Source of the DNA: a virus
Length of the DNA stretch: 30,695 nt
IMG/VR virus record: IMGVR_UViG_3300037485_000796
Coordinates: 1 to 30,695 of that record
Direction: 5' to 3' (one strand)
Shown: one piece after another, positions 8,097 through 14,066 of the stretch
Position numbering within the stretch: position 1 is the stretch's first letter
Layout: each line of letters opens with the position of its first letter
Notes under the pieces: model-generated
The model's database searches: none
What the model saw: only the letters and a program-made list of their open reading frames with translations
Told to the model about the DNA's origin: nothing
Translations under genes and position numbers: made by a program

Positions 8097-8280
8097 AGAA
8101 CATATACTGCCAATCATTCTAATCGTTTTGGGAATACTTGACCAAACGACTGATTTGTTGGTGGAATTGATATCGCAATTTGGCCTTCCAGTTTACTGCG
8201 GGACAATATTAAAAATAATAGTTATTACTTTGGGAGGTATTAAATTGTACCTTTCGCAGCCAAACAAATTAAACTCATGA
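8083..8280 (+). CDS. Putative holin, two membrane segments
   Basis: A 65-aa protein with two hydrophobic segments, about residues 7-20 (HILPIILIVLGILD) and 37-57 (VYCGTILKIIVITLGGIKLYL). They are separated by an acidic/amphipathic loop, and a short Asn/Lys tail follows. Size, topology and position two genes before a lysozyme are those of a class II-type holin, which opens the inner membrane to release the endolysin. It overlaps the following gene by 4 bases (ATGA), indicating translational coupling. No sequence family is claimed. Confidence 0.68.
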   Translation: MQTIKEHILPIILIVLGILDQTTDLLVELISQFGLPVYCGTILKIIVITLGGIKLYLSQPNKLNS

Positions 8281-8567
8281 GCATTGAAAGCGAACGCCTC
8301 GACCGTATAGAGCAACACATCAAAGAGATTAAAAAGGATAGCGAGATTCGCTCAGCAGACATTAAAGAGATTAAACAGGCTCTTTTGGGTAACGACCTCA
8401 ACGGATTTCGTGGCCTTGTTTGGAAAATCTCCGACATCGATAACCGAGTGATTGAACTTGAGGAGAACGACGCCGAGTTAAAAGTTTACGTTAAGCAAGC
8501 CAAAGTTATAGCCGTTGCATTTACGGCGGCCTTAGTAACCCTATTATTTAAAGCGTTCTCACGATGA
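8277..8567 (+). CDS. XhlA-like membrane protein (coiled coil plus C-terminal TM)
   Basis: A 96-aa protein. Residues 1-73 are heptad-rich and charged (ERLDRIEQHIKEIKKDSEIRSADIKEIKQ... DNRVIELEENDAELKVYVKQ), typical of a coiled coil. Residues about 74-92 (AKVIAVAFTAALVTLLFKAF) form one membrane anchor. This is the layout of XhlA/hemolysin-type proteins that cooperate with holins in lysis cassettes. The start overlaps the holin stop (ATGA), and the stop overlaps the lysozyme start by 4 bases, so the three are translationally coupled. Confidence 0.65.
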   Translation: MSIESERLDRIEQHIKEIKKDSEIRSADIKEIKQALLGNDLNGFRGLVWKISDIDNRVIELEENDAELKVYVKQAKVIAVAFTAALVTLLFKAFSR

Positions 8568-9013
8568 AACTAAATACGCAAGGATATCGATTAATTTGTA
8601 TGTTTGAGGGATTCAGCGCAAAACCGTACTTGTGCAGCGCGAAAGTGCCTACGATTGGCTACGGCAATACGTACTATTTAAATGGCAAAAAGGTTACACT
8701 CCTGGACAAACCAATCACGGAACTCGAAGCCTTTGAGATGTTCAAAGCAATCGCCGATAAATTCGCCGATAAAGTGAGTAAACTCGTAACGGCTCCAGTG
8801 GATCAAGCGCAGCTAAACGCTCTCGTTTCACTAACCTACAACATAGGCCCCGCAAACTTTCAAAAATCCACGCTATTGCGTAAGGTCAACTTCAACCACA
8901 ACGATCCGTCAATTCGGGCCGAGTTCCTGAAATGGAATAAGGCAGGTGGACAAGTTTTAAAAGGTCTCACAATTCGACGCAAGGCCGAAGCGGACATTTA
9001 TTTTGGAGAATAA
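8564..9013 (+). CDS. Endolysin, GH24 lysozyme
   Basis: A 149-aa muramidase that would cut the N-acetylmuramic acid/N-acetylglucosamine bond of peptidoglycan at lysis. The catalytic site is visible: E15 in MFEGF, C24 and T30, with the exact E-x8-(D/C)-x5-T spacing of T4 lysozyme (E11, D20, T26). The middle residue is Cys, as in the P1-type variant. GYGNT (32-36) and the helical segment LVSLTYNIGPANFQKSTLL are also family hallmarks, as is the final KGLTIRRKAEADIYF. There is no signal peptide or SAR anchor, so export depends on the upstream holin. Length is normal for the family. Confidence 0.93.
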   Translation: MKLNTQGYRLICMFEGFSAKPYLCSAKVPTIGYGNTYYLNGKKVTLLDKPITELEAFEMFKAIADKFADKVSKLVTAPVDQAQLNALVSLTYNIGPANFQKSTLLRKVNFNHNDPSIRAEFLKWNKAGGQVLKGLTIRRKAEADIYFGE

Positions 9014-10007
9014 AATCACATACAAGGGCGAAATCGCTCGCGAGTATATAGCAAAGTTTCCTAAGTCTTCAACGATGGCAATATCAAGGCTTTTGCATCA
9101 AGACTTCCCTATCGACTTTGCAAGCGTAGACAACGCTCGCGGTGTTGTAAGAACACACCGAAACGAACACGCAAATAGACAGCAAAAAGAGGCGGTCGGC
9201 GAACGAACGGACAAAGAAAAAAAAGACTTTATGAAAACCAAAGCATTTGAATTACCCGAAAGCGACTACGACAAACAAAAAGAGGTTATCGTCCCCAACA
9301 AAAACATTTTGTTTTTAACGGACATTCACTTCCCCTATCAAAACAACGACGCGCTCCGCTTGGCCATCGATTACGGCAAAGTCGAGAAGGTCGATTGCGT
9401 TTACCTCAATGGGGACACTATCGACATGTATATGCTCTCGCGTTTTATTAAAGACCGACGCTTGCGCAATATGGCCGATGAGCTTGAGATGACACGTAAT
9501 TTTTTAAAGAATTTACAAGACCATTTCCAATGCCCGATTTATTATAAGATTGGCAATCATGAGGATCGCTGGCAAAACTTTCTAAAATTACAGGCTCCCG
9601 AATTGTTGGGTATTCCTGATTTTGAGCTTGCGACGATTTTAAAGTTTGGCGAGTACGGCGTGCAGGAGGTTAAGTCAAAACAAATCGCAAAGGCGGGTAA
9701 ATTGCCACTTTTACACGGACACGAATTTTTTAGCGGCTTTGCGCCTCCAGTAAACCCAGCGCGTGGACTTTATATGAAAGCAAAAGAGAGCTGCATTATA
9801 GGACACCACCATAGAACGAGCGAGCATACTGAGGTAAATCTTAGCGGTGAGGTAACAACCACCTGGTCAGTCGGTGCGCTTTGCGGATTATCTCCCGAAT
9901 ATATGCCTTTCAACTCTTGGAATAACGGATTTGCACACATCAAAGTCTCAAAAGGCGGCGATTATGAGGTCAATAACTTGCGAATTGTAGAAAATAAAAT
10001 CAGATAA
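9003..10007 (+). CDS. Metallophosphoesterase (calcineurin-like)
   Basis: A 334-aa protein. Metal-binding motifs come in the canonical order: DIH near residue 103, GDTID, GNHED, HGH and GHHH. The target could be a nucleotide, nucleic acid or phosphoprotein; the sequence does not decide. Residues 1-60 form a small basic N-terminal region (AREYIAKFPKSSTMAISRLLHQDFP... ARGVVRTHR) common to this phage subfamily. No ATG precedes the first motifs in a suitable place, so I take the TTG at 9003, overlapping the lysozyme by 11 bases. The gene splits the lysis cassette and is flanked by a short near-repeat (9006-9018 and 10021-10033), which suggests later insertion. Confidence 0.88.
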   Translation: MENKITYKGEIAREYIAKFPKSSTMAISRLLHQDFPIDFASVDNARGVVRTHRNEHANRQQKEAVGERTDKEKKDFMKTKAFELPESDYDKQKEVIVPNKNILFLTDIHFPYQNNDALRLAIDYGKVEKVDCVYLNGDTIDMYMLSRFIKDRRLRNMADELEMTRNFLKNLQDHFQCPIYYKIGNHEDRWQNFLKLQAPELLGIPDFELATILKFGEYGVQEVKSKQIAKAGKLPLLHGHEFFSGFAPPVNPARGLYMKAKESCIIGHHHRTSEHTEVNLSGEVTTTWSVGALCGLSPEYMPFNSWNNGFAHIKVSKGGDYEVNNLRIVENKIR

Positions 10008-10017
10008 CGTACTTATA

Positions 10018-10485
10018 ATGGAAAATAAAATCAAATATATTTTTATTATATTGTTATTTGTTGGCTGCGGGGCGCGTAAAGTGAACAAAAGCACAACCGA
10101 AACGACCACAAAAAGCGAGATAACCGTCGTTGACTCGACTAAAATTGAGACCAAAGAGGACTCACAGGGCGAAATATATACGAATGAATACGAAATTATA
10201 CCAATCGATACGATTAAACCCCTGGTTATTATAGACAGTCAAGGCAAAAAGACCACAATCGTAAACGGACGTATTAAGAAACGAACGCAAATAAGCCGAT
10301 TTAAGGCCTTAAAATCTACAACGCTACACAATACACGTAAAACTCAAAAGACTGCCACACAAACCACCAAAGCAAGCGAGAAACACGTTGAGCGTAAAGA
10401 GCCGTTCGGTTGGTTGTGGTTGATCCTTATTATTGCGGTGATTCTCTACATTTACCGCCGCTTTTTTATCTCTCGTTTTATTTAG
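10018..10485 (+). CDS. Candidate unimolecular spanin (u-spanin)
   Basis: A 155-aa protein with a lipoprotein signal at the N-terminus (MENKIKYIFIILLFVGCG; lipidated Cys would be C17) and one C-terminal membrane helix at about residues 132-148 (WLWLILIIAVILYIY) followed by a basic tail. The middle is a polar Thr/Lys/Glu-rich periplasmic region. A lipid anchor in the outer membrane plus an inner-membrane helix in one chain is the u-spanin design known from phage T1 gp11, which fuses the two membranes in the last lysis step. It is the last gene of the lysis cassette. The lipobox has Phe at -3, which is tolerated but not ideal. The alternative is an unrelated membrane lipoprotein. Confidence 0.65.
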   Translation: MENKIKYIFIILLFVGCGARKVNKSTTETTTKSEITVVDSTKIETKEDSQGEIYTNEYEIIPIDTIKPLVIIDSQGKKTTIVNGRIKKRTQISRFKALKSTTLHNTRKTQKTATQTTKASEKHVERKEPFGWLWLILIIAVILYIYRRFFISRFI

Positions 10486-10520
10486 AATTTGTATAAATAA
10501 CAAACTTTCTTTAATTTTTT

Positions 10521-10551
10521 GTTGTTTAATTAATTTCTTGTTATATATTTG
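10521..10551 (+). promoter_or_regulatory. Host-type early promoter
   Basis: GTTG (10521-10524), a 19-nt spacer and TATATTTG (10544-10551) match the Bacteroidota -33/-7 consensus (TTTG, TAnnTTTG). It lies in the 99-base gap after the late operon and faces the tiny early genes. The leader that follows (to the ATG at 10585) is A-rich and unstructured. Confidence 0.8.
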
Positions 10552-10584
10552 CTGAAGAAATAACAACAAATAAAAACAAACACT

Positions 10585-10755
10585 ATGACAACTTCAATTT
10601 ACAAATTAGTATCAACAGGAAATTATGACGAAAAAGCAATTGCTAAATTTTACGCTAAACAAGTTAAGTTAAACAATGGAAATACAGATTTAGCAGATGC
10701 AATGGTTAGAATTTACCATCATAATTTTTTAATAAGAACTAAAAAAGCGTTTTAA
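10585..10755 (+). CDS. Hypothetical early protein, 56 aa
   Basis: First gene behind the host-type promoter, starting 34 bases after its -7 box. The product (MTTSIYKLVSTGNYDEKAIAKFYAKQ...) is a small, lysine-rich, mainly helical protein. The region is clearly more AT-rich than the structural genes, and its third codon positions are nearly all A or T. First-expressed small phage proteins often act on host functions, but nothing in this sequence shows a target. Confidence 0.68.
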   Translation: MTTSIYKLVSTGNYDEKAIAKFYAKQVKLNNGNTDLADAMVRIYHHNFLIRTKKAF

Positions 10756-10757
10756 TT

Positions 10758-10868
10758 ATGAAGCATTTACCTAAAATAAATTTATTACTTATAATTATTT
10801 TATTTGTTTTGGTTTGTATGACTATTTATAAATTTTTACAAATTTTAACTTTTAATTTTAAACTATGA
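10758..10868 (+). CDS. Tiny membrane protein, 36 aa
   Basis: The ATG at 10758 comes 2 bases after the previous stop and the stop overlaps the next start (ATGA), so it fits the operon. A single long hydrophobic segment (INLLLIIILFVLVCMTIYKF) fills most of the protein after a basic MKHLPK start. That gives a one-pass inner-membrane peptide with the N-terminus probably in the cytoplasm. Function is unknown; early membrane microproteins can serve in superinfection exclusion. Confidence 0.55.
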   Translation: MKHLPKINLLLIIILFVLVCMTIYKFLQILTFNFKL

Positions 10869-11161
10869 AAACAATTAACCCACCGCAGTTTTTAGAAAAA
10901 CTAACTGAATTAGAAAATAGAGCGAATAAAATAAATGATTTGTATTGTATCGATTTATTCCATCATTTTGAAATATTATTTAGCAAACAAGAAAACGAAT
11001 GGTTTAAAGCAGATAATAAAGCATTTACATCAACTTACGATGTTTGTATAAAGCTTTTTGAAATGAATTTAATCTGCAAAAAAGAAGAGCCAATTTATAG
11101 AAATAGTAGTTTTTGCGGCAACAATGTTTACTTTAAATACAATAAAAATCTAAAATATTAA
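10865..11161 (+). CDS. Hypothetical early protein, 98 aa
   Basis: It overlaps the preceding gene by 4 bases. The product (MKTINPPQFLEKLTELENRANKIND...) is soluble and mainly helical in its first half. The second half carries scattered Cys residues (CIDLF, CIKLFEMNLICKK, SSFCGNN), too irregular to call a metal site. The base composition is as AT-rich as the two genes before it, unlike the next group from 11258 on. I do not recognise the family. Confidence 0.7.
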   Translation: MKTINPPQFLEKLTELENRANKINDLYCIDLFHHFEILFSKQENEWFKADNKAFTSTYDVCIKLFEMNLICKKEEPIYRNSSFCGNNVYFKYNKNLKY

Positions 11162-11165
11162 AATT

Positions 11166-11258
11166 ATGAAATACTTTTTACAACATCGCAAGCCGCAGTA
11201 CATTTTTTGTTTAATCATGGCCGCCTATTTTATCGGTCAACTAATCTTTAGATCCTAA
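11166..11258 (+). CDS. Tiny membrane protein, 30 aa
   Basis: A 30-codon frame starting 4 bases after the previous stop and ending in a TAATG overlap with the next gene, which supports its reality. It has a basic N-terminus (MKYFLQHRKPQ) and one hydrophobic helix (YIFCLIMAAYFIGQLIF). It is the second microprotein with one membrane segment in this early operon; the sequences are not obviously related. Confidence 0.5.
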   Translation: MKYFLQHRKPQYIFCLIMAAYFIGQLIFRS

Positions 11259-11473
11259 TGGAAAACATCAACAAATCAATCCGTAAACACGAACGCGCTA
11301 TCAAAATACTTGAGGCGTACAAAGAAAGCGACCGACGCTTTAATGATCACAAAAGACGCTTAGAGAGTAACGAAACACTTTTTGGCCTCGACGTGCAAGA
11401 CTGGAATAAAAAACGAATGGTTGCAAACTTTAATATCGGCCTTAGATTGGCTCAAATGTATGAGAACTTATAG
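11258..11473 (+). CDS. Hypothetical early protein, 71 aa
   Basis: A highly charged helical protein (MENINKSIRKHERAIKILEAYKESDRRFNDHKRRLESNE...), with an Arg/Lys/Glu-rich first half and a segment LDVQDWNKKRMVANFNIGLRLAQMY. Translation is probably coupled to the gene before (TAATG) and after (overlap of 14 bases). A coiled-coil or nucleic-acid-associated role is possible from charge alone. No family is recognised. Confidence 0.72.
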   Translation: MENINKSIRKHERAIKILEAYKESDRRFNDHKRRLESNETLFGLDVQDWNKKRMVANFNIGLRLAQMYENL

Positions 11474-11630
11474 GCTATATTATTATACTGAGCACTACGA
11501 TGAGTGCTTTGATTACGACATCGACATTGAAGCCAGCAGCATCGCCGAGGCAATACTTATTTTTAATCAATCCTCAATAGTTTGTAAGCGCGTTTGGCGC
11601 GTTGAGGAGTTACCATTTAGACACAAATAA
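11460..11630 (+). CDS. Hypothetical early protein, 56 aa
   Basis: The ATG at 11460, at the end of the previous gene, is preferred over an in-frame ATG at 11382 that would overlap it by 92 bases. The product begins MRTYRLYYYTEHYDECFDYDIDIEASSIAEAILIF. This pattern, two strands followed by a helix starting at SIAEAI, is seen in many tiny phage proteins with a small alpha/beta fold. The stop overlaps the next start (TAATG). The function is unknown. Confidence 0.65.
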   Translation: MRTYRLYYYTEHYDECFDYDIDIEASSIAEAILIFNQSSIVCKRVWRVEELPFRHK

Positions 11631-11782
11631 TGAGAAACGAACGAGGCGCAGGCCGTAAAACTAAATTCGAGGAAGGAACGCAAACAAAAATACTGCACAA
11701 ACTTATCCCAGTAGACTCGGAAAACGAGGTAAAACAATCAATCGAAAATATAATTGAAAAATGGAAAAGAAAATCAACCTAA
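11630..11782 (+). CDS. Small GAGRK-type protein, possibly ribbon-helix-helix
   Basis: A 50-aa protein starting MRNERGAGRKTKFEEGTQTKILHKLIP. The basic G-A-G-R-K segment, a short strand (TKILHKLIP) and a helix (SENEVKQSIENIIEKWKRK) give the order seen in small ribbon-helix-helix DNA-binding proteins and in a widespread short phage family beginning with GxGRKxK. It could be an early DNA-binding regulator; only the order of elements supports that. It overlaps the previous gene by one base and the next by 22 bases. Confidence 0.6.
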   Translation: MRNERGAGRKTKFEEGTQTKILHKLIPVDSENEVKQSIENIIEKWKRKST

Positions 11783-11883
11783 AAGAGGCTAAAAAATTCG
11801 ACAAATGGATGCGCAAAACTGTCAAATCCGTTTACTATTACGACAACAAAAAAATGACAAACGCTTATTCAAAAATTAATTAA
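11761..11883 (+). CDS. Small basic protein, 40 aa
   Basis: A 40-codon frame (MEKKINLKEAKKFDKWMRKTVKSVYYYDNKKM...) that starts inside the end of the previous gene and ends 2 bases before the next ATG. Rich in Lys and Tyr, with no hydrophobic segment. It fills what would otherwise be a 103-base gap, and the tight junctions support it. No function can be assigned. Confidence 0.55.
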   Translation: MEKKINLKEAKKFDKWMRKTVKSVYYYDNKKMTNAYSKIN

Positions 11884-11885
11884 TC

Positions 11886-12335
11886 ATGGGAGCAACCGCA
11901 AAACTATTCTTAGAGAATTCCGAACAACTTATCACGATGTACGAGCCATCGTTTACAAAAAAAGACGCAATCCTCACTGGTAAGCGAATGGTCGACAATG
12001 TAATCGAGAGCGGCGACGTTGACAAACATATGTTTATGGCCAACATTTGCCGACTTAAAGAGGTCGTAAACTCAGCCGACGCCGAAATGCGTAAGCACTT
12101 ACCTGAGGAAAAAATGACCTGCTACGGCGTTGAGTTCACGCCAGTGAACGGAGGCGAGACAATCAACTACTCGGACGATCCAATTTATCAATCACTTAAG
12201 GCCGACCTTAAAGAGCGCGAGGAGCTGCTCAAATTGGCCCTTAAACAAACCCAAACAATTTTCGACGCTTACGGTAACGAGGTGCCACAGGTCTCAATCA
12301 CGCCGCGAAAGTCATCAATCACTTTAAAATTTTAA
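11886..12335 (+). CDS. Hypothetical replication-region protein, 149 aa
   Basis: A soluble protein: helical first part (LFLENSEQLITMYEPSFTKKDAILTGKRMVDNVIESGDVDKHMFMANICRLKEVVNSADAEMRKHL), a beta segment (MTCYGVEFTPVNGGETINYSDD), then a helix rich in Lys/Glu (LKADLKEREELLKLALKQTQ) and a strand-rich end (PQVSITPRKSSITLKF). This layout is common in phages of this phylum just before replication genes, but I cannot name a function. GC content is higher than in the tiny genes before it. Confidence 0.8.
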   Translation: MGATAKLFLENSEQLITMYEPSFTKKDAILTGKRMVDNVIESGDVDKHMFMANICRLKEVVNSADAEMRKHLPEEKMTCYGVEFTPVNGGETINYSDDPIYQSLKADLKEREELLKLALKQTQTIFDAYGNEVPQVSITPRKSSITLKF

Positions 12336-12337
12336 TT

Positions 12338-12544
12338 ATGGAAGTAGGAAAAAAAGTAAGACTGCGCGAGACAAGTATTTTCGTGCAATTAGAAGACCGC
12401 CACAACCCCCGCGATAAAGAGGGGACAGTCATCGAAATAGGCAACGAGTCAAAGGACAAACGCCGAACGCTGGAGCTGCCGATAGTGGTTGATTGGGGCG
12501 GGTTTACAAATTCATACCGATACCTCGATTTATATGAAATCTAA
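12338..12544 (+). CDS. Small beta-barrel-like protein, 68 aa
   Basis: Begins MEVGKKVRLRETSIFVQLEDRHNPRDKEGTVIEI, with strands and a G-T-V turn as in KOW/SH3-like barrels, and ends VVDWGGFTNSYRYLDLYEI. Such mini-barrels often bind nucleic acid or protein partners. The start is 2 bases after the previous stop, and the end overlaps the next gene by 11 bases. The fold suggestion is inference. Confidence 0.7.
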   Translation: MEVGKKVRLRETSIFVQLEDRHNPRDKEGTVIEIGNESKDKRRTLELPIVVDWGGFTNSYRYLDLYEI

Positions 12545-12959
12545 TCGCCCCATTGAAATCGCTAAAATTATCAAAGACGTTACAAAAATAAATGTCTTTG
12601 AGAAACGGCGGACTCTCGAAATAGTTGATGCCCGCGCCTTGTTCTGCTACGTTTTGAGAGTTGATTTAAGATACAAATCGGTTGAGATACGCGAGATAAT
12701 CCGCAAAAAACGCCCATACGATCACGCAACCGTTTTATACATGGTTAAGATATACGACACCGATGTAAGATATCGACGCCCCGACCTGGAGGAGTTAAGG
12801 CTCCAAATCATTAACAAGTACTCGCCTTACTTTACGATGTTAAAAAAGGTCAATGCTTTGACCGATGAGATACTAATGCAACAAATTATAAATTTAATCC
12901 AAGACCATGAAAGCACACAACAAGAAGGAGCTTATATTTGTGACGCGAGCTGCGTTTGA
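12534..12959 (+). CDS. DnaA domain IV-like DNA-binding protein
   Basis: A 141-aa protein from the ATG at 12534, chosen over an upstream TTG at 12489 because it gives the usual short overlap. Residues 8-75 follow the C-terminal (origin-binding) domain of DnaA: a helix with IAKIIKDVTKINVFEKRR, then LEIVDARALFCYVLR, then KSVEIREIIRKKRPYDHATVLYMVKIY. The hallmark D-H-x-T-V is at 63-67. No ATPase domain is present, so it binds DNA but cannot act as a full initiator. It sits just before the SSB-like gene and the candidate origin, and could steer host replication proteins to phage DNA or compete with host DnaA. That role is inference. Confidence 0.72.
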   Translation: MKSNRPIEIAKIIKDVTKINVFEKRRTLEIVDARALFCYVLRVDLRYKSVEIREIIRKKRPYDHATVLYMVKIYDTDVRYRRPDLEELRLQIINKYSPYFTMLKKVNALTDEILMQQIINLIQDHESTQQEGAYICDASCV

Positions 12960-13017
12960 GGCAGCTGCAATTTTACTAACCTTAATCGCAATCGGATGGC
13001 TAATTTCACACCTTTAA
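12907..13017 (+). CDS. Tiny membrane protein, 36 aa
   Basis: Starts inside the end of the DnaA-like gene and reads MKAHNKKELIFVTRAAF, then a hydrophobic helix (EAAAILLTLIAIGWLISHL). It is a one-pass membrane peptide with a basic N-terminus. Third microprotein of this shape in the early block. The 53-base overlap is larger than usual here, so confidence is moderate. Confidence 0.45.
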   Translation: MKAHNKKELIFVTRAAFEAAAILLTLIAIGWLISHL

Positions 13018-13096
13018 CCAGGATCAAAAGAGTAATGAATTTTTATTATAACAGGGGGGTAAATTCCGAGAGAGTCAATAAAATTTATAAAAAGAT

Positions 13097-13127
13097 TTTG
13101 TCAATCAAATTTAAAACAGTAATTTAG
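13097..13127 (+). promoter_or_regulatory. Probable promoter of SSB-like gene
   Basis: TTTG (13097-13100), an exact 19-nt spacer and TAATTTAG (13120-13127), one mismatch from TAnnTTTG. It lies in the 176-base gap between 13017 and 13194, which otherwise holds a GGGGGGT run at 13054-13060 and GC-rich short dyads at 13144-13162 in the leader. I see no gene in the gap. Confidence 0.6.
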
Positions 13128-13193
13128 CCTTATCATAATAACCGCAGCAAGGCTCGAGCTGCTTCATTTCGTGCCATAAAAAACAAATAAATT

Positions 13194-13865
13194 ATGATTA
13201 CTTCAAACCGACGCGCTGCTTTTACGCAGCCAACAACAAACCCAGCAGGTAAATTTTTTGAGTGGAAATCGAACGAAAAGACTTTCGTTTACTTCGACAA
13301 AGAGACAAAAGTAAACGTGACAGTTCCGCTGCCGTTTAAGTTCTTAGTTCTCGATGAGCTGCACACAATTAAAGGTTGGAACGACGCAACCGAGAGCGGC
13401 ATCTACGCCAACGAGGTAAAATTCATTTCACGCGATGAGATGGTTGTAAAACCATTTAAAGGAAACGAAATCGCTCGAGGTCTTTACAAAGACATCAAAG
13501 AGAAAGCGAAAGCCGCAGGCGGTCACTATGTTAAGAGCATTTATATAATGCTTGAGGATGGCTCGATTGCAAACCTACAACTCAAAGGAGCAGCATGCCA
13601 GGCGTGGGGAGATTTTACCTCCAAAGGCAAACAACGTCTTTTGGACGAGTGGGTAAGCGTAGTTGGTTTTGACGAGGCTAAAAAAGGCAGCGTTAAATAT
13701 ACAACGCCTATCTTTGGTTACTTGGCCTCTATTGGAGACGCTGAGAACGACCTTGCAAACGAGGCGTTTAATACCTTGGAGGCATACCTTAAAACGTATT
13801 TGGCAAAGGCTGAGGCGGTGGCTGAGGTTGAAACCGAAGAGGTACACGATGACTTAGAGTTTTAA
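13194..13865 (+). CDS. SSB-like protein with acidic C-terminal tail
   Basis: A 223-aa protein starting MITSNRRAAFTQPTTNPAGKFFEWKS. Residues 15-200 are a mix of strands and helices (FVYFDKETKVNVTVPLPFKFLVLDE... YIMLEDGSIANLQLKGAACQAW) with many aromatic and basic residues. Residues 211-223 form an acidic tail ending EEVHDDLEF. An acidic tail with terminal aromatic residue is the hallmark of single-stranded DNA-binding proteins and recruits partners. It has its own promoter and terminator and precedes the primase-helicase. Homologues in Bacteroidota phages are, to my knowledge, mostly unannotated; the SSB role is inferred from the tail and context. Confidence 0.62.
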   Translation: MITSNRRAAFTQPTTNPAGKFFEWKSNEKTFVYFDKETKVNVTVPLPFKFLVLDELHTIKGWNDATESGIYANEVKFISRDEMVVKPFKGNEIARGLYKDIKEKAKAAGGHYVKSIYIMLEDGSIANLQLKGAACQAWGDFTSKGKQRLLDEWVSVVGFDEAKKGSVKYTTPIFGYLASIGDAENDLANEAFNTLEAYLKTYLAKAEAVAEVETEEVHDDLEF

Positions 13866-13890
13866 AATTGGTTTGTTAAATAGTTGAATT

Positions 13891-13916
13891 AGGCGGTCTA
13901 CGGATCGCCTTTTTTA
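13891..13916 (+). terminator. Intrinsic terminator after SSB-like gene
   Basis: An 8-bp stem AGGCGGTC / GATCGCCT (one G-T pair) with a TACG loop, followed by six T. It closes the SSB-like unit 26 bases after its stop and opens the 301-base noncoding gap 13866-14166. Confidence 0.88.
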
Positions 13917-13924
13917 TTCCCTTT

Positions 13925-14035
13925 CGCAACACATAGCACACATTTTTAGGCTTTCCTATATACCCCTTAGGGAATAAAAAAAATATTTTTATAGGGGGGT
14001 GTACTTTTCGCAAAAAAATGTGTGCATGTGTTGCG
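13925..14035. other. Large inverted repeat, candidate replication origin
   Basis: Left arm 13925-13947 (CGCAACACATAGCACACATTTTT) and right arm 14014-14035 are reverse complements except for one bulged base. The arms are 66 bases apart. A nested pair lies inside (TATACCCC 13959-13966 with GGGGTGTA 13996-14003), flanking an A/T-only tract at 13974-13993. TTTCGCAA occurs on both sides (13922 and 14006). An AT-rich unwinding-type tract inside nested dyads, between an SSB-like gene and a primase-helicase, fits an origin. A regulator-binding site or attenuator is the alternative. Confidence 0.55.
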
Positions 14036-14063
14036 GATTATTAAAAATACTTTTATATATTTG
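14030..14063 (+). promoter_or_regulatory. Host-type promoter of primase-helicase operon
   Basis: TATATTTG (14056-14063) fits the -7 consensus exactly. GTTG (14030-14033) lies 22 bases upstream, slightly more than the usual 19-21. It overlaps the right arm of the large inverted repeat, so binding to that repeat could control the promoter. Confidence 0.65.
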
Positions 14064-14066
14064 TAC

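Noticed and set aside
13126-13162. Third set of interleaved short stems (AGCCTT/AAGGCT and GCAGC/GCTGC) before the SSB-like gene
   Set aside because: Stems are only 5-6 bp and the first arm overlaps the -7 box, so it would not be in the transcript. Not counted with the two stronger leaders.
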